Origin: Alphaproteobacteria bacterium
GTDB lineage: Bacteria; Pseudomonadota; Alphaproteobacteria; MPNO01; UBA2964
DNA: 64,000 nucleotides
Direction of reading: 5' to 3'
Assembly: GCA_012103315.1 (NCBI GenBank)
Contig: WLWZ01000003.1
Span: 124,001 to 188,000, forward strand
Part shown: one piece after another, positions 52,201 to 61,707 of the stretch
Position numbering within the stretch: position 1 is the stretch's first letter
Layout: every line of letters begins with the position of its first letter
Notes under the pieces: model-generated
Database searches by the model: none
What the model was told of the DNA's origin: nothing
Seen by the model: the letters and a program-made list of their open reading frames with translations, nothing else
Made by a program: the position numbers and the translations under genes

Positions 52201-52725
52201 ATGATTTCGGAGGCGACGCTGAAGAAAGCAGTATTTTTTGACCGGGACGGCACCCTCAACGTCGACACGGGCTATGTCCATAACTGGGCTAACTTTGTCT
52301 GGATTCCGGGCGCTCGCGAAGCGATCAAACTCGTCAACGAACAGGATTATCTGGTTTTCGTTGTTACCAACCAGTCTGGTATCGGCCGTGGCTATTACAA
52401 CGTGGATGCCGTGCACGCGCTGCACGACCGGATGAACGCTGACTTAGCAGAAATAGCGGCACAAATTGACGGGTTTGAGTACTGCCCACATCACCCTGAG
52501 GAAGCCGAACCGAAATACTTAAAGGCTTGCGATTGCCGCAAACCGGCTCCCGGCATGATCCTGAAATTGCTTGAGGAATGGCAAATTGACCCCGCTCAGA
52601 GCCTGATGATTGGTGACAATGATACTGATGTCGCGGCAGCAATAGCGGCAAAAGTACAGGGGCATCTTTTCTCGGGCGGAAATCTTCACGACTTTATAGC
52701 GCCACTTTTGCAGCCTACAGCTTAA
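52201..52725 (+). CDS. gmhB: HAD hydrolase, probable D-glycero-D-manno-heptose 1,7-bisphosphate 7-phosphatase
   Basis: The 174-residue protein is a HAD-IIIA phosphatase with the nucleophile in FFDRDGTLN (Asp 14, Asp 16), VVTNQSGIGRGY, a zinc loop with Cys 95, His 97, Cys 110 and Cys 112, and the final acidic MIGDNDTDV. The zinc loop is the mark of GmhB, which removes a phosphate in ADP-heptose synthesis for lipopolysaccharide; histidinol-phosphatase-like relatives look similar. No heptose genes adjoin. Its stop overlaps the end of the TauE gene. Confidence 0.85.
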   Translation: MISEATLKKAVFFDRDGTLNVDTGYVHNWANFVWIPGAREAIKLVNEQDYLVFVVTNQSGIGRGYYNVDAVHALHDRMNADLAEIAAQIDGFEYCPHHPEEAEPKYLKACDCRKPAPGMILKLLEEWQIDPAQSLMIGDNDTDVAAAIAAKVQGHLFSGGNLHDFIAPLLQPTA

Positions 52726-53477
52726 GTCAAATATCTAATCGTTGCGGTCACGCCGATATAGGCACCCAGCAAAACAAGAGCGATCAGGAACACCCGTCGA
52801 AATAATTCTTCAGACATGCGCTGGCGAATTCGCTGACCAAACGTCATACCCAATATCGCCGGTATAAGCCCTGCACCCGATAACACGCCAAGTTCCATTG
52901 TCAGAAGCGCATTGCTCTGCAGTGAAATAGCGACGCCAACGGTCGACAGGGTAAAAAGTATGCCCATCGCCTGGATTAACTCATCGCGCTTAAGTCCCAG
53001 TGCCTGGAGATACAGCACGCCAGGAAAGGCAAATGACCCAGTCATCCCAGTAAATATCCCATTTATGAATCCGATAGCCGGACCAGCCCAGCCCTCCTGA
53101 CCGGAGCCAACGGTCATTCGATAATTCGCAAGGCCAGAAGCGCCATAAAGGACCAGTAGAATCCCAAGGAGCGCCGACAGCAATGCCAGATCAACATGCA
53201 CTAACGCCTGCCCACCGACCCAAACAGCACCGAACGCCAAGAGAAAAAATATCGGCAGCCGCTTTAAAATCGCGACACCATTGCCACCAACCACAGCTTG
53301 CCAAACATTCGTGACGAAGGAAGGCACCAACATCAGCGCCATCGCCGTTGGCAAATCCAACAATGCGGTGAGCAAGGCGAGGCTGACCGCAGGCAATCCC
53401 ATGCCGACGACACCTTTTACAGTCCCTGCGAGGAGAAACGTAACGACAATCGCCGTCAGGGTGAAAGGATCAGCCAC
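52722..53477 (-). CDS. TauE/SafE family sulfite/anion exporter
   Basis: A 251-residue membrane protein with about eight helices and the two-repeat organisation of the TauE/SafE family (GVVGMGLPAVSLALL in the first half, INGIFTGMTGSFAFPGVLYLQ in the second). Members export sulfite, organosulfonates or other anions. It lies 12 bases downstream of the GST gene on the same strand and may be co-transcribed. Confidence 0.88.
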   Translation of the reverse strand: MADPFTLTAIVVTFLLAGTVKGVVGMGLPAVSLALLTALLDLPTAMALMLVPSFVTNVWQAVVGGNGVAILKRLPIFFLLAFGAVWVGGQALVHVDLALLSALLGILLVLYGASGLANYRMTVGSGQEGWAGPAIGFINGIFTGMTGSFAFPGVLYLQALGLKRDELIQAMGILFTLSTVGVAISLQSNALLTMELGVLSGAGLIPAILGMTFGQRIRQRMSEELFRRVFLIALVLLGAYIGVTATIRYLT

Positions 53478-53489
53478 ACTGGCAACCGA

Positions 53490-54134
53490 TTATGCGGCCT
53501 TGGCAAACTCCGCCTGAATTTCTTTTTCGAACGCCAGCAATTTCTGAACGCTGGGACGGGTTTCCATCCGATCAAAATGTGCCTGACAGTTCTTGAATGG
53601 CGAGAGGTCGAGTTCAAACTGCCCCGCGCGGCGGAAACACCAATAAAAATTGGTATCGGGTGCCGTAAACCGGTCGAAGAAATACTCTTTACCGTCGAGC
53701 AAGTCTTCAGCGATCTGGAAACACTCAAAGACATGCTCCGCCGCGTGGTTACGAATGTTCTCTTCAGTACCAGCGATATCACACACCTTCGGCGGGCCAT
53801 TGATGACGCGCAAATATGGGTGAATACCAGATGAACACCAAGAAACCAGCGAGACCGCCTGCAATTCATCCCACGGGTCTTCTGGCAACAGATTTGCTTC
53901 TGGAAATGTGCGCGCGATCCATTGTTGGATTGCGACGTTCTCGGTCATTTTTTGCCCATCGACGACAAGCAACGGGACCTTATGCTTAGGATTAATCGCC
54001 CGATATTCAGCCGACATATGCTGCTGTTTACGGAAGTTGAGCGGCACCGCTTCAAACGCAGCACCAGCTTCGGTCAAAGTGATATAAGGCGCCAACGCGC
54101 AGGTAATCGGCGCGTAATAAAGTTGGATGTCCAT
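53490..54134 (-). CDS. Glutathione S-transferase family protein
   Basis: From ATG 54134, preceded by GGAG at 6 bases, the protein has 214 residues; a TTG at 54146 is another possible start. The N-terminal thioredoxin-like domain begins with YYAPITCALAPYITL and continues with HKVPLLVVDG and ENVAIQQWIA; the helical C-terminal domain starts near residue 90. The Ser/Cys in the PITCALAP loop is a candidate thiol-activating residue, as in beta-class GSTs. It conjugates or transfers glutathione to an unknown compound. Confidence 0.9.
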   Translation of the reverse strand: MDIQLYYAPITCALAPYITLTEAGAAFEAVPLNFRKQQHMSAEYRAINPKHKVPLLVVDGQKMTENVAIQQWIARTFPEANLLPEDPWDELQAVSLVSWCSSGIHPYLRVINGPPKVCDIAGTEENIRNHAAEHVFECFQIAEDLLDGKEYFFDRFTAPDTNFYWCFRRAGQFELDLSPFKNCQAHFDRMETRPSVQKLLAFEKEIQAEFAKAA

Positions 54135-54199
54135 TTGCATCTCCAAGGTGAATTATTGGCTAAACTATAGACCGAATAAGCCGAAACACCAGTCGGCTA

Positions 54200-54964
54200 C
54201 TATTTCGGAATAAAGATAAAGTTCTTAACGTAGCTACCCGCCGCGCCGCGTTCAGCATTGATCTGGTGTTCTTCCAGCGACAAGCGACTGATATTCGAGA
54301 ACACGCCATCAATCAGGGCAAACCCGTCATAATCGAGTGCTTTCATCATATCAAATACATCACTGACACCTTCACCGGCATGGGTGAATTCGTTTTCAAC
54401 AAAAAGGTTGGGACGGTCCCGAGCGAGCGTTTCCTGCGCCCCTTCAAGGACGGATTTTTCATGCCCTTCGACATCAATCTTGATGAAGCCGATGTCCTTA
54501 TAGTCCAGATCATCGATCCGACTACCCGGCACTTTGACGACACGGCCCTCGCCTTCATCATATTCGATGCTGGCACCATTGCTCGACCAGCCTTTACGCC
54601 CTTTCGGCACCACCAACTCGGCTTCACCTGTCTTATCTGACAGAGCCATTTGCATCACGGTGACGTTCTTATCAACGACATAGCGCAAAACCCGGAGCGG
54701 GATTGGATTAGGCTCAAAGGCATAAACATGCGGTGAATAGCGCGACAGAAAATAGGTAAATAGGCCAAGATTAGCACCGACATCCAGACAGATCCGTTTG
54801 GGGTCGACAATAAATTTCAACAACCCCATTTCAGGGTCGATCTTGCGCATGTATTTGTGAGACCGATGTCGATAATAGCCTCGAAAAGGCACATAGCGAA
54901 ACTTGATATCAAGACGGATATCGTTGACCAGGTCGCGAAAGTTTTCCCGGGGAAGTGTGCTCAT
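54200..54964 (-). CDS. FkbM family methyltransferase
   Basis: From ATG 54964 (GGGTGG upstream) the protein is 254 residues. It has the FkbM signatures CLDVGANLGLFTYFLSR, VYAFEPNP, IDDLDYKDIGFIKIDVEGHEKSVLEGAQE and NLFVENEF. FkbM methyltransferases add a methyl group to a sugar or antibiotic hydroxyl; in environmental bacteria they often act on surface glycans. No glycosyltransferase adjoins. It is transcribed alone. Confidence 0.88.
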   Translation of the reverse strand: MSTLPRENFRDLVNDIRLDIKFRYVPFRGYYRHRSHKYMRKIDPEMGLLKFIVDPKRICLDVGANLGLFTYFLSRYSPHVYAFEPNPIPLRVLRYVVDKNVTVMQMALSDKTGEAELVVPKGRKGWSSNGASIEYDEGEGRVVKVPGSRIDDLDYKDIGFIKIDVEGHEKSVLEGAQETLARDRPNLFVENEFTHAGEGVSDVFDMMKALDYDGFALIDGVFSNISRLSLEEHQINAERGAAGSYVKNFIFIPK

Positions 54965-55067
54965 AGCCACCCGCAACTCTAAAGTTATTTTCCAATGTAA
55001 CGTCTAACATGGAACGTCGAGTCATGGCAGCGAGCAGTTTTCGGCAGCTGACAATTCAGCCTCACGG

Positions 55068-55096
55068 TTGATGCAAAGCTGCGGACAGGCTATCAA
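55068..55096 (+). promoter_or_regulatory. Candidate promoter of the parvulin gene
   Basis: TTGATG (55068-55073), a 17-base spacer and TATCAA (55091-55096) match sigma-70 elements at 4 of 6 bases each. The start ATG 55143 is about 45 bases downstream, with an AGGAGA ribosome site. Confidence 0.45.
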
Positions 55097-55142
55097 CAGC
55101 CCGCGAGACAAAAGATTAGACAATTCATTTAGGAGAAATCTT

Positions 55143-55424
55143 ATGGCCCAGGCCGAAGCGAGACATATTCTGGTTGATACTGAAGAGCTTTGTGAAGAGC
55201 TCAAAACGAAAATTGCTGGCGGCGCGGATTTCGCTGACCTTGCAAAAGAGCATTCTTCCTGCCCATCTGGCGCCAGCGGTGGCGACCTTGGTTCGTTTGG
55301 CCCTGGTCAGATGGTTCCTGAATTTGATCAGGTCGTGTTTAGCGCGCCGGTCAATGAAGTTCAGGGGCCGGTTCAAACCCAGTTTGGCTATCACCTGCTT
55401 GAAGTAACCAGCCGTACCGACTGA
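55143..55424 (+). CDS. Parvulin-type peptidyl-prolyl isomerase
   Basis: A 93-residue single-domain parvulin from ATG 55143, behind AGGAGA; the longer in-frame ORF from 55068 is not supported. It has the full PpiC-type fold: [51 protein letters not shown] and [10 protein letters not shown]. It speeds cis-trans isomerisation at prolines. No signal peptide is seen, so it is cytoplasmic. It resembles E. coli PpiC in length and motifs. Confidence 0.94.
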   Translation: MAQAEARHILVDTEELCEELKTKIAGGADFADLAKEHSSCPSGASGGDLGSFGPGQMVPEFDQVVFSAPVNEVQGPVQTQFGYHLLEVTSRTD

Positions 55425-55456
55425 TTATCTCTATAAGAATTTTATCGCGGGGGCGG

Positions 55457-56905
55457 CTATAGGTCGTACCCCGCCATCAGGTCATCAACGACGCTATCAA
55501 GCTCCTCCCATCCAGCGAGCTGATAGCTATAGAGATCCATAATAAAGCTCGGCCCAGCATAGAACTTCTCATAGAGCATATGCCGCCCAGCGAATTCCGT
55601 TCCCAAAATATCCCAGGCAAGTCGAAACAACTTCATCCGGTCTTTTGCGCTCTGATCAGGTAACGACCAGTACGCTTCGAACTTCTTGTTAAGCTCAGCG
55701 TCTTCCATCACGGAAGCATCTGCCGGCATCTGAATCGGCCCACCGCCCATCAATTCACGAACGATGTCGCAAATCGCTGAGTGGTTATTGGTGCACCAAT
55801 GCAAGGCGGCATACATAAAACGCCGATTGATCGTGACGTACCCACCCGGCATGTCTTCACAATCGAAAATCTGTCCACGCACCATGCCTTCAAGGGTTGC
55901 GAGCTGCGCCGCCAGATTTCCCAAAGTGCTTTGTACCGCTGGGATGGCGCCTGCTTTATTGGAGTCCGTCAGCTTGTGCGCGATTGCGACGATGAGACGC
56001 AGTTTTTCGGCAAAGCGAATATTGGCCTGATGATTGGCCAGAGAATGGCCAGGTGTTCTGAAATAAATCTCCCGAGTCATCGCGATATTATTGTGCAAAA
56101 ACACGCGATCCCACGGCACTTTGACATTTTCAAACAGGATCGCCGCATCGGTTTCGTCATAGCGCGCCGAAAGAGGCATATCAAATTCGCTGGTTGCCGT
56201 CGCCTCATAGGGCTTACGGGACCAGATCGACACGCCATCGGCGTTCAGCGGCACCGCCGCGGTAATCGTTTCTGCCTCATTGCCTGGTGGCACCGGTTGC
56301 AGATTGCCGACCCAAGTCTCATGGCAGTAGATCGACCCCGTCCCGATCATTTTAAGACCGTTAATCGTCACGCCTTCATCGTCTTCGGCCACCACCCGCA
56401 ATGTCGGTGAAATAGCACCAGATTCCGCCATCTCGTCACCGGCACGACGCGAACCCTGCGGATTAGTGACCGCATGCGACATAAACAGGTCTTCCCGGCG
56501 GGCCTTACGGTAATAGGCATCGAGATGATCGCCAGACCCTTCGCGTAATTCGTTAAACAGCTCAGGCTGAGTCGCGAGGCCAGTCAGATAGCTCGGGAAA
56601 TTATCGGGGGAGCGCCCCATAAATCCGTGCGTCCACTCAGCAATCCGGCGATGCGTTTCATATCGTTTCTCGAGATCGTCGCGGCTTTTGGGTTTTAGAA
56701 AGTAAGTCGAGAACTCTTCACCATCTTCCTCACTGACCATAACGTCGCGGTTTTCTGGGGCCGCCTTACGGTCATAGATCATGGCGATCGATTCAGCGCC
56801 CCTGGCAAAGGCAGAGTGGCTGGTGACATCAGTAACCAGCTCTTTGCCAATATAGACCCGCCGACCATCGCGGATACTCTCTAGATACTCTTTACCGGTT
56901 AACAT
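55457..56905 (-). CDS. 4-hydroxyphenylacetate 3-hydroxylase (HpaB) family oxygenase
   Basis: The 482-residue protein matches the HpaB/PvcC group of FADH2-dependent monooxygenases: an acyl-CoA-dehydrogenase-like fold with the conserved HAVTNPQGSRR segment, GLKMIGTGSIYCHETW, VPWDRVFLHNN, and RFMYAALHWCTNNH. Members hydroxylate phenols. The reductase partner that supplies FADH2 is not in this window. It is 10 bases downstream of the cyclase-family gene on the same strand, so the two may form one operon in aromatic catabolism. Confidence 0.9.
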   Translation of the reverse strand: MLTGKEYLESIRDGRRVYIGKELVTDVTSHSAFARGAESIAMIYDRKAAPENRDVMVSEEDGEEFSTYFLKPKSRDDLEKRYETHRRIAEWTHGFMGRSPDNFPSYLTGLATQPELFNELREGSGDHLDAYYRKARREDLFMSHAVTNPQGSRRAGDEMAESGAISPTLRVVAEDDEGVTINGLKMIGTGSIYCHETWVGNLQPVPPGNEAETITAAVPLNADGVSIWSRKPYEATATSEFDMPLSARYDETDAAILFENVKVPWDRVFLHNNIAMTREIYFRTPGHSLANHQANIRFAEKLRLIVAIAHKLTDSNKAGAIPAVQSTLGNLAAQLATLEGMVRGQIFDCEDMPGGYVTINRRFMYAALHWCTNNHSAICDIVRELMGGGPIQMPADASVMEDAELNKKFEAYWSLPDQSAKDRMKLFRLAWDILGTEFAGRHMLYEKFYAGPSFIMDLYSYQLAGWEELDSVVDDLMAGYDL

Positions 56906-56915
56906 TCTTATCGCC

Positions 56916-57554
56916 TCACATAGTCGTCAGGATTGCACGCACCGGCGCGCCATCAGCGCCGGCAATCTTCATCGGTAGACAGGTTAGATTATAGGACCCT
57001 GGCGCAATTTCGCGAAGATCCAGTCCCTCAACAATTATAACTTCTGCCCCAAGGAGCAAAAGATGCGTCGTAGAGACAGCATCCGCGAATAATTGTATCG
57101 ACAAATAATCGATCCCGATTAATCCAATACCCCGATCCACGACCCATTGCGCGGCATCAGCGGTTAATGCAGTGAAGTCCTCGTGGAAGGGATGATTGGG
57201 CGTGTCCCATAGCGCTGAATTGTCAGTCTTGAGCAGCAACCGTTTCGTGCCATCCGGAATATTCAATGCTTCAAGGTGCCCAGGCATAATTTCCATAACA
57301 CCCGGCACTTCACCAACCACGCAAGGCCCAACCAATAGATCGAGATCAAGCTCCTCTACCGGTTTACCGCCTTCAATAAAATGACAAGGCGCATCGAGAT
57401 GCGTGCCAAAATGCACACCTGTATCCAGCCGTGTCACGTTACAGCGATAGCCACATTCCTGGCTTTTCATCAGGGTCATATTTGGCGCCGGGTCGCCGGG
57501 CCAGAGCGGCAAATCGGTGCGAAACGCTACCGTAATATCCTTAATCTCAGTCAT
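56916..57554 (-). CDS. Cyclase family protein (metal-dependent hydrolase)
   Basis: The 212-residue protein has the cyclase-family motif HFGTHLDAPCHF, with His and Asp metal ligands, plus IGIDYLSIQLF and VEGLDLREIAPGSYNL. Related enzymes are kynurenine formamidase and isatin hydrolase, opening amide or ring bonds. The substrate here is not known. It lies just upstream of the HpaB-type gene and divergently from the PrpD-family gene, which fits a ring-cleavage step in the same pathway. Confidence 0.85.
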   Translation of the reverse strand: MTEIKDITVAFRTDLPLWPGDPAPNMTLMKSQECGYRCNVTRLDTGVHFGTHLDAPCHFIEGGKPVEELDLDLLVGPCVVGEVPGVMEIMPGHLEALNIPDGTKRLLLKTDNSALWDTPNHPFHEDFTALTADAAQWVVDRGIGLIGIDYLSIQLFADAVSTTHLLLLGAEVIIVEGLDLREIAPGSYNLTCLPMKIAGADGAPVRAILTTM

Positions 57555-57636
57555 TCCCCAAATTCCTCTCGCCGGACAATTGCGCAGACAGGGTTCGCCC
57601 GGCTATTGTGCCGCAAACCTAACACAGGAGAAACTG

Positions 57637-58989
57637 ATGTCGCAGGGGACAACAGAAAAACTTGCCGATTTCGCTTCATCTTTAAACCTGAGCGATATTC
57701 CCACTGATGTAAAAAGTTCTACGATTGCCCTGCTCGCCGATGCGCTCGCCTGCGCCCTCGCCGGTCACCAAGGCGAAGAAACCAACCAATTTCACGCCAT
57801 GGCGACAGCGCTGGGTCAGTCCCAAGAAAGCAGCATCATCGGTGGCAAGCATATGTCACTGGCTGGTGCGACAATGATGAATGGTTATCTTATCACCGCT
57901 GTCACAATGTGCGATGTCCATCGCGCGACACTTACGCATATTACCCCAGAAGTCGTTCCCCCTGCCCTCGCAATCGCGGAGCGCGATGATCTTTCAGGCG
58001 CTGCATTGCTCGCTTCACTTGCCGCAGGATTTGAGGTCACCACCCGGGTCGGTATTGGTCTCGATTATCCTAAATTTCGACGCAACGGCTGGCATGGACC
58101 AGGTGTCATCGGGCCCTTCGGCTCTGCCGCTGCGGTGGGCAGCCTGCGCGGCTTCAATACCGACACTATGGCACGCGCCTTTGGCCTTGCGGGCAGTCAG
58201 TCGGCCGGAACCTTTGCCGCCTGGGGCACACCAACGGTGAAATTCCATCAATGCCGCGCCGCCCTGTCCGGCCTTATGGCCGCGCTCCTAGCGGAGCAAG
58301 GTTTCGTCGCAACCAAGGAATTCCTGACAACCGAAGATGGCGGACTTTACAACACCTATGCTGAAGGCGGGCTGCCGGACGCTGTGACCGGCGATCTTGG
58401 AGATCGTTGGGAACTCCAACGCATCGCCTTACGAATGTGGCCCTCCGCAACGGCCTTGCAGGAGGTTATTACCTCACTGTTCAACGTCGTACAGGAACAT
58501 GAGGTAGCTTTTGAAGATGTCGCAAAAGTTCGTCTGCGGCTAAGCCAAACGCCCTACAAAATGCATGGTGGGTTTTCGACCTATGATGCCAAGTTTGAAG
58601 CGCTGCTGTCAGCGCATTATGTGGCGGGAATCTATCTCAAAGATCGCAAGGTAACCCTCGACCAGTTCGAGCCAGAATATTACGACAATCCGATCCTACG
58701 GGATTTCGCGGCCAATAAGGTTGAGATTATCGCCGATGACAGTCTCGGAAATGGTCAAGCCATCGCCGAGGTTGATACCAATGATGGCAACACCGTCAGT
58801 GCGCGCTGCGACTACCCACTCGGTGCGCCGGAAAATCCACTTTCACCGGATCAACTGGAAGAAAAATTGCGGATTTGCGCCGGATACTGCTTGCCTGACG
58901 GCAAGATCGATGAACTCGCGACTACGATCAACGACATCGAGAATGTCAGTTCGGTGCGTGAGCTGATGACGATGATGCGAAGTGCCTGA
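57637..58989 (+). CDS. MmgE/PrpD family protein
   Basis: The 450-residue protein starts at ATG 57637 behind AGGAGAA; the longer frame to 57517 overlaps the divergent gene. It has the features of the MmgE/PrpD fold (all-helical first domain with HRATLTHITPEVVPPALAIAE, GSQSAGTFAAWGTPTVKFH and a smaller C-terminal domain). PrpD dehydrates 2-methylcitrate, but many family members in degradation clusters act on other hydroxy-acids or as decarboxylases. It shares its promoter gap with the cyclase gene. Confidence 0.87.
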   Translation: MSQGTTEKLADFASSLNLSDIPTDVKSSTIALLADALACALAGHQGEETNQFHAMATALGQSQESSIIGGKHMSLAGATMMNGYLITAVTMCDVHRATLTHITPEVVPPALAIAERDDLSGAALLASLAAGFEVTTRVGIGLDYPKFRRNGWHGPGVIGPFGSAAAVGSLRGFNTDTMARAFGLAGSQSAGTFAAWGTPTVKFHQCRAALSGLMAALLAEQGFVATKEFLTTEDGGLYNTYAEGGLPDAVTGDLGDRWELQRIALRMWPSATALQEVITSLFNVVQEHEVAFEDVAKVRLRLSQTPYKMHGGFSTYDAKFEALLSAHYVAGIYLKDRKVTLDQFEPEYYDNPILRDFAANKVEIIADDSLGNGQAIAEVDTNDGNTVSARCDYPLGAPENPLSPDQLEEKLRICAGYCLPDGKIDELATTINDIENVSSVRELMTMMRSA

Positions 58990-58998
58990 CCAGACCCC

Positions 58999-60330
58999 CT
59001 ATTCGGGGAAGAACTGATTGGAGGGACGCGGCAAACCCATATTCTCGCGCAGCGTCTTGCCATCATATTCCTTCCGGAACAGCCCACGGTCTTGCAACAC
59101 CGGCACCAGACGATCAACAAAATCGTCGATCCCTTCCGGCACATAAGGGAACTGGATGGTGAAACCATCACTGCCGCCGGTCATCAACCATTCTTCCATT
59201 TGGTCAGCAACTTCATTAGCGGTGCCCATTAGACATAGGCTCGAATGTCCACCAAGGCGTTGTGCGAGCTGGCGAACGGTTAGATTGTCTTCCTTGGCGG
59301 CGCGAATAGCGCGTTCGCGACTGCTCTGCCCAGCTTCAGTTTCGGGAATGTTATCTGGCAGCGGCCCATCCTGGTCAAATTTGGAGGCATCGACCCCCAG
59401 GGCAATAGAAAGTGCCGCGATTGCGCTTTCATAATGAACCAGACTATCGAGCTTCATCCGCTTCGCCCGAGCTTCTTCCTGAGAATCTGCGATGATCACC
59501 ATGCAGGCTGGGAGAATTTTCATATGATCGGGATTACGCCCGACCGCCTTCATCCGACCTTTGACATCGGCATAAAACGTCTGACCCGCCTCAAGGTTAC
59601 TTTGCGCGGTAAATACCGCTTCAGCCGTCTCAGCAGCGAGTTGCCGTCCGGCATTGGAGGCCCCGGCCTGCACGATTACGGGATGACCCTGAATGGGACG
59701 GCCAATATTGAGCGGCCCACGGACTTTCAAATATTTACCTTCATGATTGAGGACATGCATTTTCTCAGGATCAAAGAATACGCCACTTTCCTGATCACGG
59801 GTAAAGGCGTCATCGGCCCAGCTATCCCACAATCCTGTCACCACGTCATAGAACTCACGCGCCCGGTTGTAGCGTTCGTCATGTTCCATCTGGTCATCAC
59901 GACCAAAATTCATCGAGGCATTGGGATTTGAGGTCGTCACCACGTTCCACCCAGCGCGACCACCACTGATATGATCCAGTGACGCAAACCGCCGCGCGAC
60001 ATGATAGGGCTCGTCGTAAGTGGTCGAGCCGGTCGCAACCAGCCCGATATTTTCCGTCAACATTGCCAGAGCGGGTAACAATGTCATCGGCTCGAAAGAT
60101 GTCGGCGTTGAGGAACGTTTGAGGGCGTCCATCGGCATATTCAGCACTGCCAAGTGATCCGCCATAAAGAATGCATCAAACTTGCCGCGCTCGAGCTTCT
60201 GCGTGAACTCAACAATGTGCTTAAAGTTAAAGTTGGCATCGGCATAAGCACCGGGATAGCGCCAGGCACCGGCATGGATGGTTACCGGCCGCATAAAGGC
60301 CCCCAAATGGAGCTTTCGATCTTCGCTCAT
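58999..60330 (-). CDS. LLM-class flavin-dependent monooxygenase (NtaA/DszA/SnaA group)
   Basis: A 443-residue luciferase-like TIM barrel that uses FMNH2 from a partner reductase. It has HLGAFMRPVTIHAGAWRYPGA at the N-terminus, DAFFMADHLAVLN, SGGRAGWNVVTT and EFYDVVTGLWDSW, the usual pattern of nitrilotriacetate, dibenzothiophene-sulfone or alkyl sulfide monooxygenases. It sits between the PrpD-family and FAD-monooxygenase genes in the catabolic block. The substrate cannot be read. It is not LuxA or LuxB. Confidence 0.9.
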   Translation of the reverse strand: MSEDRKLHLGAFMRPVTIHAGAWRYPGAYADANFNFKHIVEFTQKLERGKFDAFFMADHLAVLNMPMDALKRSSTPTSFEPMTLLPALAMLTENIGLVATGSTTYDEPYHVARRFASLDHISGGRAGWNVVTTSNPNASMNFGRDDQMEHDERYNRAREFYDVVTGLWDSWADDAFTRDQESGVFFDPEKMHVLNHEGKYLKVRGPLNIGRPIQGHPVIVQAGASNAGRQLAAETAEAVFTAQSNLEAGQTFYADVKGRMKAVGRNPDHMKILPACMVIIADSQEEARAKRMKLDSLVHYESAIAALSIALGVDASKFDQDGPLPDNIPETEAGQSSRERAIRAAKEDNLTVRQLAQRLGGHSSLCLMGTANEVADQMEEWLMTGGSDGFTIQFPYVPEGIDDFVDRLVPVLQDRGLFRKEYDGKTLRENMGLPRPSNQFFPE

Positions 60331-60474
60331 TGGTATTTCTTCTTTCTCGGCCTACCAACAGGACAAAAGGCAGGGCAGCTAATTCATTTGTACAGAAGGT
60401 AGTACCACACGCCCTAGAAGGCTAGACCCCGTGCTCCCGTTGACATACAGGAAAGTTGAAGACACATTTTGCTG

Positions 60475-61707
60475 ATGGCAGATAAAAAGCCCGAAATACT
60501 GGTCATAGGCGGCGGAATAGGCGGCCTTACCCTCGCCCTATCTCTTCATAAACGTGGCATTCCATGCCAAGTCTTTGAGGCAGCTACGGAATTCAAACCA
60601 CTGGGTGTTGGTATCAACATGATGCCGCATGCCATTCGGGTTCTGACATCTCTTGGCCTGCAGCCAACATTGGAAAACTATGGTGTCGCGGCCAAGGAGT
60701 TCACCTTTTTTAACCGCCATGGCCAGTTCATCTTGGCCGAACCGTGCGGCCTGCATGCAGGGTATGAATACCCGCATTTCTCAATCCATCGCGGCGATCT
60801 TCACAAAGTACTCTACGACGCCGTTATAGAACGGCTCGGGCCTGAAGCCGTCCATCTCGGCCATCGCTGTACAGGAGTCGATCAGAATAGCGATAGCGTC
60901 ACCGCCCGATTTGAAGGAACTGGACCAAAGACCGGGTCAATCGCGATCGCGGTTGACGGATTTCATTCCGCTGTGCGGCGGCAATACTACCCTAATGAAG
61001 GTGCCCCGCATTTTGGTGGCATCAATATGTGGCGCGGCGTCACTCGTCGGAAACCGTTCCTGAGCGCCGCCAGCGTTACCCGTATTGGCACTGTCGCGCG
61101 TGGCAAGATGACGATCTATCCAATCCGTAACTTCAAGGATGGCACCCAGCTCATCAACTGGAGTACTGAACAGCCTCGGGATGACCACAAACTTAACGAC
61201 TGGGCGACACCGGGCAGGATTGAAGACTTCATTGAACCATTCCGGAACTGGGATTTTGACTGGCTCGATGTGCCGGCCCTGATCGCCGGCGCTGAGTTTA
61301 TTCTCGAGTATCCAATGGTGGACCGTGACCCCGTCAACAAATGGACCCACGGTCGCGTGACACTCCTCGGCGATGCCGCCCACCCGATGTATCCGCGTGG
61401 CGGCAATGGTGGTGCACAGGCCATCCTCGATGCGGAAGTGATCTCAAGACTTCTCGACGAAATGGATGACCCCGCAGCGGCCCTGCATGCCTATGAAGAC
61501 GAGCGTCTGGACGTAACCAACAATATCGTACTGACCAACCGGGCCCAGCCACCAGATGTCATCATTGAAAAGGTCGAAGAGCTTACCGGTGGCGAGCCGT
61601 TTGAAAAGCTGGAGGACATCATCGACCCTGCCCAGCTGGTCGCTATATCGGAAAGCTATAAAAACACCGCAGGGTATAGTCTTGAGAAGGTTGGCGGAGC
61701 CAGATAA
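60475..61707 (+). CDS. FAD-dependent aromatic monooxygenase
   Basis: The 410-residue protein has an N-terminal FAD-binding fold with VIGGGIGGLTLALSL, IHRGDLHKVLYDAV, AVDGFHSAVRR and GDAAHPMYPRGGNGG, which is the ring-hydroxylase (salicylate/p-hydroxybenzoate hydroxylase-like) pattern. ATG 60475 is favoured, with a TTG at 60469 possible; neither has a strong ribosome site. The TAA stop overlaps the start of the molybdopterin enzyme (TAATG), so both are coupled and should work on the same compound, probably an aromatic or heterocyclic hydroxylated ring. Confidence 0.9.
   Translation: MADKKPEILVIGGGIGGLTLALSLHKRGIPCQVFEAATEFKPLGVGINMMPHAIRVLTSLGLQPTLENYGVAAKEFTFFNRHGQFILAEPCGLHAGYEYPHFSIHRGDLHKVLYDAVIERLGPEAVHLGHRCTGVDQNSDSVTARFEGTGPKTGSIAIAVDGFHSAVRRQYYPNEGAPHFGGINMWRGVTRRKPFLSAASVTRIGTVARGKMTIYPIRNFKDGTQLINWSTEQPRDDHKLNDWATPGRIEDFIEPFRNWDFDWLDVPALIAGAEFILEYPMVDRDPVNKWTHGRVTLLGDAAHPMYPRGGNGGAQAILDAEVISRLLDEMDDPAAALHAYEDERLDVTNNIVLTNRAQPPDVIIEKVEELTGGEPFEKLEDIIDPAQLVAISESYKNTAGYSLEKVGGAR

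Noticed and set aside
60440..60468. TTGACA plus CACATT upstream of the FAD monooxygenase as a promoter
   Set aside because: The -35 is perfect, but the -10 is poor and the predicted start falls on the start codon. It would need a leaderless message, which I cannot support.
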